NCBI GenBank assembly: GCA_937967465.1
Contig: CALBSW010000171.1
Coordinates: 1 to 8,458, forward strand
Length of the DNA: 8,458 nt
Source: an uncultured Flavobacteriales bacterium
GTDB lineage: Bacteria > Bacteroidota > Bacteroidia > Flavobacteriales_D > Sanyastnellaceae
Reading direction: 5' to 3'
In this document: piece after piece, positions 5,750 through 8,458 of the stretch
Numbering within the stretch: position 1 is the stretch's first letter
Layout: each line of letters begins with the position of its first letter
The notes under the pieces: generated by a model
What the model saw: the letters and a program-made list of their open reading frames with translations, nothing else
Database searches by the model: none
Told to the model about the DNA's origin: nothing
Translations under genes and position numbers: made by a program

Positions 5750-7180
5750 TCAGCCTGCGTTGGCGAGTTCTGCGCGCTTCTGGGCGAGTTCTTCCTTCAA
5801 TTGGGCAGCGCGCTCCTCGGTGATGTCGTAGTTCCGCATGATGAGCAAGGCGCCGATGACGCCCGCAATGGGGAGGAGGGAGTAGAACGCCCGCATGCCG
5901 GTGACGGCCGATTCGGTGACGTTGGCCGCGTCAAATCCGACAAACGAGAGGATGGCCCCGCTGAGCAAGGCGGCCACACCGAAGCCGAGCTTGACCATCC
6001 ACCAGTAGACGGCGCCGAGCACGCCCTCGCGGCGCTGGCCCGTGTTGAGTTCATCCAAATCACAGACGTCCGCCGTCATGCTCATCATGATCGTGAACAG
6101 GCTGCCGATGCCGAAGGAGTGGAAGTGCAGGGCGAAGAGGAAGAGATAGGGTTTGCCGGGGATGAAGAGGAACCAGAACAGGACGTAGCCCACGATCGAG
6201 ATCCACTGGGACACCATGAACGCCCGCTTCTTGCCCAGCTTTTTGGACATGAACGTCACGACCGGGATGACGAGGAAGGTGGTGATCAACGCGCCCACCG
6301 AGCCGTGCATCGCCGGCCAGCTGCCCGCGCTGGCCGGGTCGCTGTTGAACATGTGGTGCACGATGATCAGGAACGTGAAGGCCGCGATGACGTTGAAGGA
6401 GTTGAAGATCAAGAACGTGGCGCCTGCAATCTGGCGGAACTGCTTGATGCGGAAGGCCTCGAACGCCGACGAGAAGATCTTGCCAACGCTGCTGAGGACA
6501 GCGGACGCATTGATGGGGGCGAAGTCGGTCCGGTCCAGGGTGGACTCGGTTTTCAGGAACACGGCGGGGACGAGGGCAAACAGGGTGCAGGGGATGGCGA
6601 CCCAGATCGACAATTCCCGCACGCCAGCGCCGGCGCCCTCCGGGAACCAGCTGGGATCATAGAGGATCACCCAGAACCACGGGGCGATGACCCACGCCCA
6701 CTGTCCGATGAATTGCGCCACGGCCATGATCTGCGTCCGCTCGTGGAAGTCTTCGCTGATCTCATAGCCCATCGCCACGTAGGGCACGCTGAAGATGGTC
6801 AGGCCGAGATAGAAGACGAGCGACCAGCTCAGGAAGTAGATGAAATTGTAGGTGATGCCATCGCCTTTGTGCAGCTGCCACATGGCGATGTAGGCGAGGC
6901 CCATAAGGATGCCGCCGATGAAGACGTATTGCCGGCGACGGCCGTATTTGGACCGCGTGTTGTCGGAGATGAACCCCATGATGGGGTCGGTGATGGCGTC
7001 GAAAATGCGGGGCAGGAACTGGATGATGCCCCACAGCATGGCGGCAAACCCGAGGTCTTGGACCAACACGATGATGAACACGCCGAGGGCGGCGGGGAAC
7101 ATCTGGTTGGCCAGCATGCCGAATCCGAAGGCGATTTTCTGCCCCATCGGGACGGCGGTGGCGGTAGGTGAAGTGGCCAT
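5750..7180 (-). CDS. GPH-family (MelB-like) sugar:cation symporter
   Basis: The gene codes for 476 residues with about twelve hydrophobic segments: first near 18-40 (GFGMLANQMFPAALGVFIIV), second 45-65, and last near 440-462 (YSLLPIAGVIGALLIM). The loop after the second segment reads FDAITDPIMGF, then SDNTRSKYGRRRQ (60-84). This Asp-rich signature followed by a basic cluster marks the glycoside-pentoside-hexuronide:cation symporters of the major facilitator fold. It should sit in the inner membrane and import sugars with H+ or Na+. Between two beta-glucan-type glycosidases, its substrate is probably glucose, gentiobiose or short laminari-oligosaccharides; this is inferred from context only. 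The tail (ITEERAAQLKEELAQKRAEL) is charged and helical, and may form a short cytoplasmic coiled coil. The ATG at 7180 is 14 bases after the GH30 stop, and the gene ends two bases before the GH17 start. Confidence 0.93.
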   Translation of the reverse strand: MATSPTATAVPMGQKIAFGFGMLANQMFPAALGVFIIVLVQDLGFAAMLWGIIQFLPRIFDAITDPIMGFISDNTRSKYGRRRQYVFIGGILMGLAYIAMWQLHKGDGITYNFIYFLSWSLVFYLGLTIFSVPYVAMGYEISEDFHERTQIMAVAQFIGQWAWVIAPWFWVILYDPSWFPEGAGAGVRELSIWVAIPCTLFALVPAVFLKTESTLDRTDFAPINASAVLSSVGKIFSSAFEAFRIKQFRQIAGATFLIFNSFNVIAAFTFLIIVHHMFNSDPASAGSWPAMHGSVGALITTFLVIPVVTFMSKKLGKKRAFMVSQWISIVGYVLFWFLFIPGKPYLFLFALHFHSFGIGSLFTIMMSMTADVCDLDELNTGQRREGVLGAVYWWMVKLGFGVAALLSGAILSFVGFDAANVTESAVTGMRAFYSLLPIAGVIGALLIMRNYDITEERAAQLKEELAQKRAELANAG

Positions 7181-7194
7181 GGCTGGGATGGTGT

Positions 7195-8458
7195 TCAGTG
7201 AGCGTGGGCGGCGAGGACCACCGTTTGCAGGGCTTGCGCGTCGAGTTCGATGCGAACGTCCTCAGACAGGCCTTCAATGCGCACGGTGCGGGGGGTGTCT
7301 CCTTGGTTGAAGCAAACAAGAACGTGGTCGCCCTCGGGAGTTTCGACAGCAACGGCCATGAGGTCTTCCGCCACACACTCGGAGCCCAGAACGGTGGCCC
7401 CGGGGCGGATGAACTTGCTGAAGTGGCACATCACGTCATAGAGCGGGGTGAAGTAGACCTCGTCCTGTTCCGGATCAACAATGACCGGGGCGATGCACCA
7501 GTTTTTGAACCAATTCGGGCCGCCTTGACGGTCGAGGACCATGTTCCAATCGACCCAGCCGTTGACCCAATGGTTGAGGCAGCCGATGATGTCGCGGGCA
7601 TACCGGTGCACCGGGGAGTACTTGGGGTGCAGGTATTTCTTCTCCTCCTCGCGCCAGGTGAAGCCCCAGTCGGTGGCTTCCTTTTGCCAATACCAATCGT
7701 CGTCCTGCCACACTGGCACTTCGGCGTCGATGCACCCTTCGGTTTCGAGGAGCAATTTGTCGGGCGCGGCGGCATGGGCCCGATCGAGGTCGTCAGGGAA
7801 GACTTCGTAGGTGCTCTCGTACCAATGGATGGCGGTCCCTGCGAAGTACTTCGCGCTGGCTGAATCGCGGTACATCGACGCGGTCCATTCGTCCAGACCG
7901 GCCCGGTTCTGGTCGTATCCCAGCACGTTGAGGTGGCTCAAGCCGTTGGACTCCAGCGCCGGCCCGAGGTGATCCCGGACGAACTCGGTCATCTCGTCGG
8001 GCGAGTAGTGCATGCTTTCCCAGTTGTTGCCGTTGCCGTGGGGCTCGTTCTCCACGGTGAAGCCCCACAGCGGGATGTTTTCCGCTTCACAGGCCTGGGC
8101 GTACTTGACGAAGAATTGCGCCCACGTGGGTTGCATCTCCGGAAGGAGCTTGCCGCCGACCCAGTCGTGGTTGTCTTTCATCCACGGCGGGGCAGTCCAA
8201 GGAGAGGCGATGACCTCGAAGCCGTCCTTGGAGATCTCCTGGGCCGAGCGGATCATCGGGAAGATGAACTCGCGGTCCTGCTCCACGGTGAAGTGCTCCA
8301 GTTCGAGATCGCCTTCCACCGGTGCCGAGCTGTAGTGGAAGCGCGAGAAGTCGCACGAGTTCATGTGCGTGCGGGTGAGGCTGTAGTTGGCACCGGAAGG
8401 GGCGAAATACGCTTCGAGGATGCGTTGCCGCTGCTCCGGACTCATCTGGTGCACGAGG
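7195..8458 (-). CDS. GH30 family glycoside hydrolase, N-terminus beyond the window
   Basis: The frame is open to the right edge and begins in mid-protein (LVHQMSPEQRQRILEAYF). The GTG at 8454 is an internal valine codon, not a start: GH30 proteins normally have a further N-terminal strand region before this motif. About 420 residues are present. Counting from that valine, NYSLTRTHMNSCDFS (23-37) is an early barrel segment, WTAPPWMK (86-93) is typical, Glu137 in TVENEPHGN is the acid/base and Glu239 in LLLETEGC the nucleophile. GWVDWNMVLDRQGGPNW and HFSKFIRPG match the segments known from human glucocerebrosidase (GWTDWN, GGPNW, HFSKFIPEG). The last 60 residues form the beta-sandwich domain. 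GH30 members include glucosylceramidase, beta-glucosidase and beta-1,6-glucanase or glucosidase. The neighbouring GH17 favours action on the beta-1,6 branches of laminarin. There is no T9SS domain at the C-terminus; whether there is a signal peptide cannot be seen. It is the most upstream operon gene in view. Confidence 0.92.
   Translation of the reverse strand, partial: LVHQMSPEQRQRILEAYFAPSGANYSLTRTHMNSCDFSRFHYSSAPVEGDLELEHFTVEQDREFIFPMIRSAQEISKDGFEVIASPWTAPPWMKDNHDWVGGKLLPEMQPTWAQFFVKYAQACEAENIPLWGFTVENEPHGNGNNWESMHYSPDEMTEFVRDHLGPALESNGLSHLNVLGYDQNRAGLDEWTASMYRDSASAKYFAGTAIHWYESTYEVFPDDLDRAHAAAPDKLLLETEGCIDAEVPVWQDDDWYWQKEATDWGFTWREEEKKYLHPKYSPVHRYARDIIGCLNHWVNGWVDWNMVLDRQGGPNWFKNWCIAPVIVDPEQDEVYFTPLYDVMCHFSKFIRPGATVLGSECVAEDLMAVAVETPEGDHVLVCFNQGDTPRTVRIEGLSEDVRIELDAQALQTVVLAAHAH

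Noticed and set aside
5645..7171. A 508-codon plus-strand frame opposite the symporter gene
   Set aside because: The product is a run of charged residues (E, D, H, R, G) produced by antisense reading of hydrophobic codons. The minus strand encodes a clear twelve-segment transporter.
8452..8454. GTG as the start codon of the GH30 gene
   Set aside because: The frame is open beyond it to the window edge, and the sequence here aligns with the interior of GH30 proteins, so the gene is partial.

Overview
The window looks like chromosomal DNA of a GC-rich member of the Bacteroidota, probably marine or otherwise aquatic. Two adjacent secreted proteins end in type A sorting domains of the type IX secretion system (T9SS), which is restricted to this phylum. 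No start codon has a clear Shine-Dalgarno sequence, and two genes carry TAnnTTTG-like -7 boxes, the Bacteroidota promoter signature. A genus cannot be assigned from the sequence alone.

Left part (1-570, minus strand): a small exported protein of unknown function with MORN-variant-like repeats, followed by a possible but weak start of another minus-strand gene that runs off the left edge. A 153-base divergent intergenic region (571-723) carries two overlapping inverted repeats that cannot both fold at once.

Middle part (724-4828, plus strand): two surface or secreted proteins in tandem, 34 bases apart. The first is a parallel beta-helix protein of a family that is common in Bacteroidota and lacks a known function. 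The second is an M1-family zinc aminopeptidase with a complete active site. Both have signal peptides and T9SS sorting domains, so both should cross the inner membrane by Sec and the outer membrane by T9SS. A terminator-shaped hairpin lies inside the signal-peptide codons of the peptidase gene.

Right part (4848-8458, minus strand): a tight operon read right to left, coding for a GH30 glycosidase (N-terminus beyond the window), a GPH-type sugar:cation symporter and a GH17 beta-1,3-glucanase-like enzyme. The gaps are 14 and 2 bases. GH17 and GH30 together point to beta-1,3/1,6-glucan (laminarin) use. The GH17 has no visible signal peptide, so it probably acts in the cytoplasm on oligosaccharides brought in by the transporter, while GH30 probably removes beta-1,6-linked branches or gentiobiose-type units. 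The operon converges on the peptidase gene with only 19 bases between the two stop codons. Its promoter and any SusCD or GH16 partners would lie to the right of the window.

I see no rRNA, tRNA, CRISPR array, insertion sequence or phage gene. The best candidates for something undescribed are the two nucleotide-level structures (638-690 and 2361-2400) and the cytoplasmic GH17 arrangement. The enzyme families themselves are recognisable.
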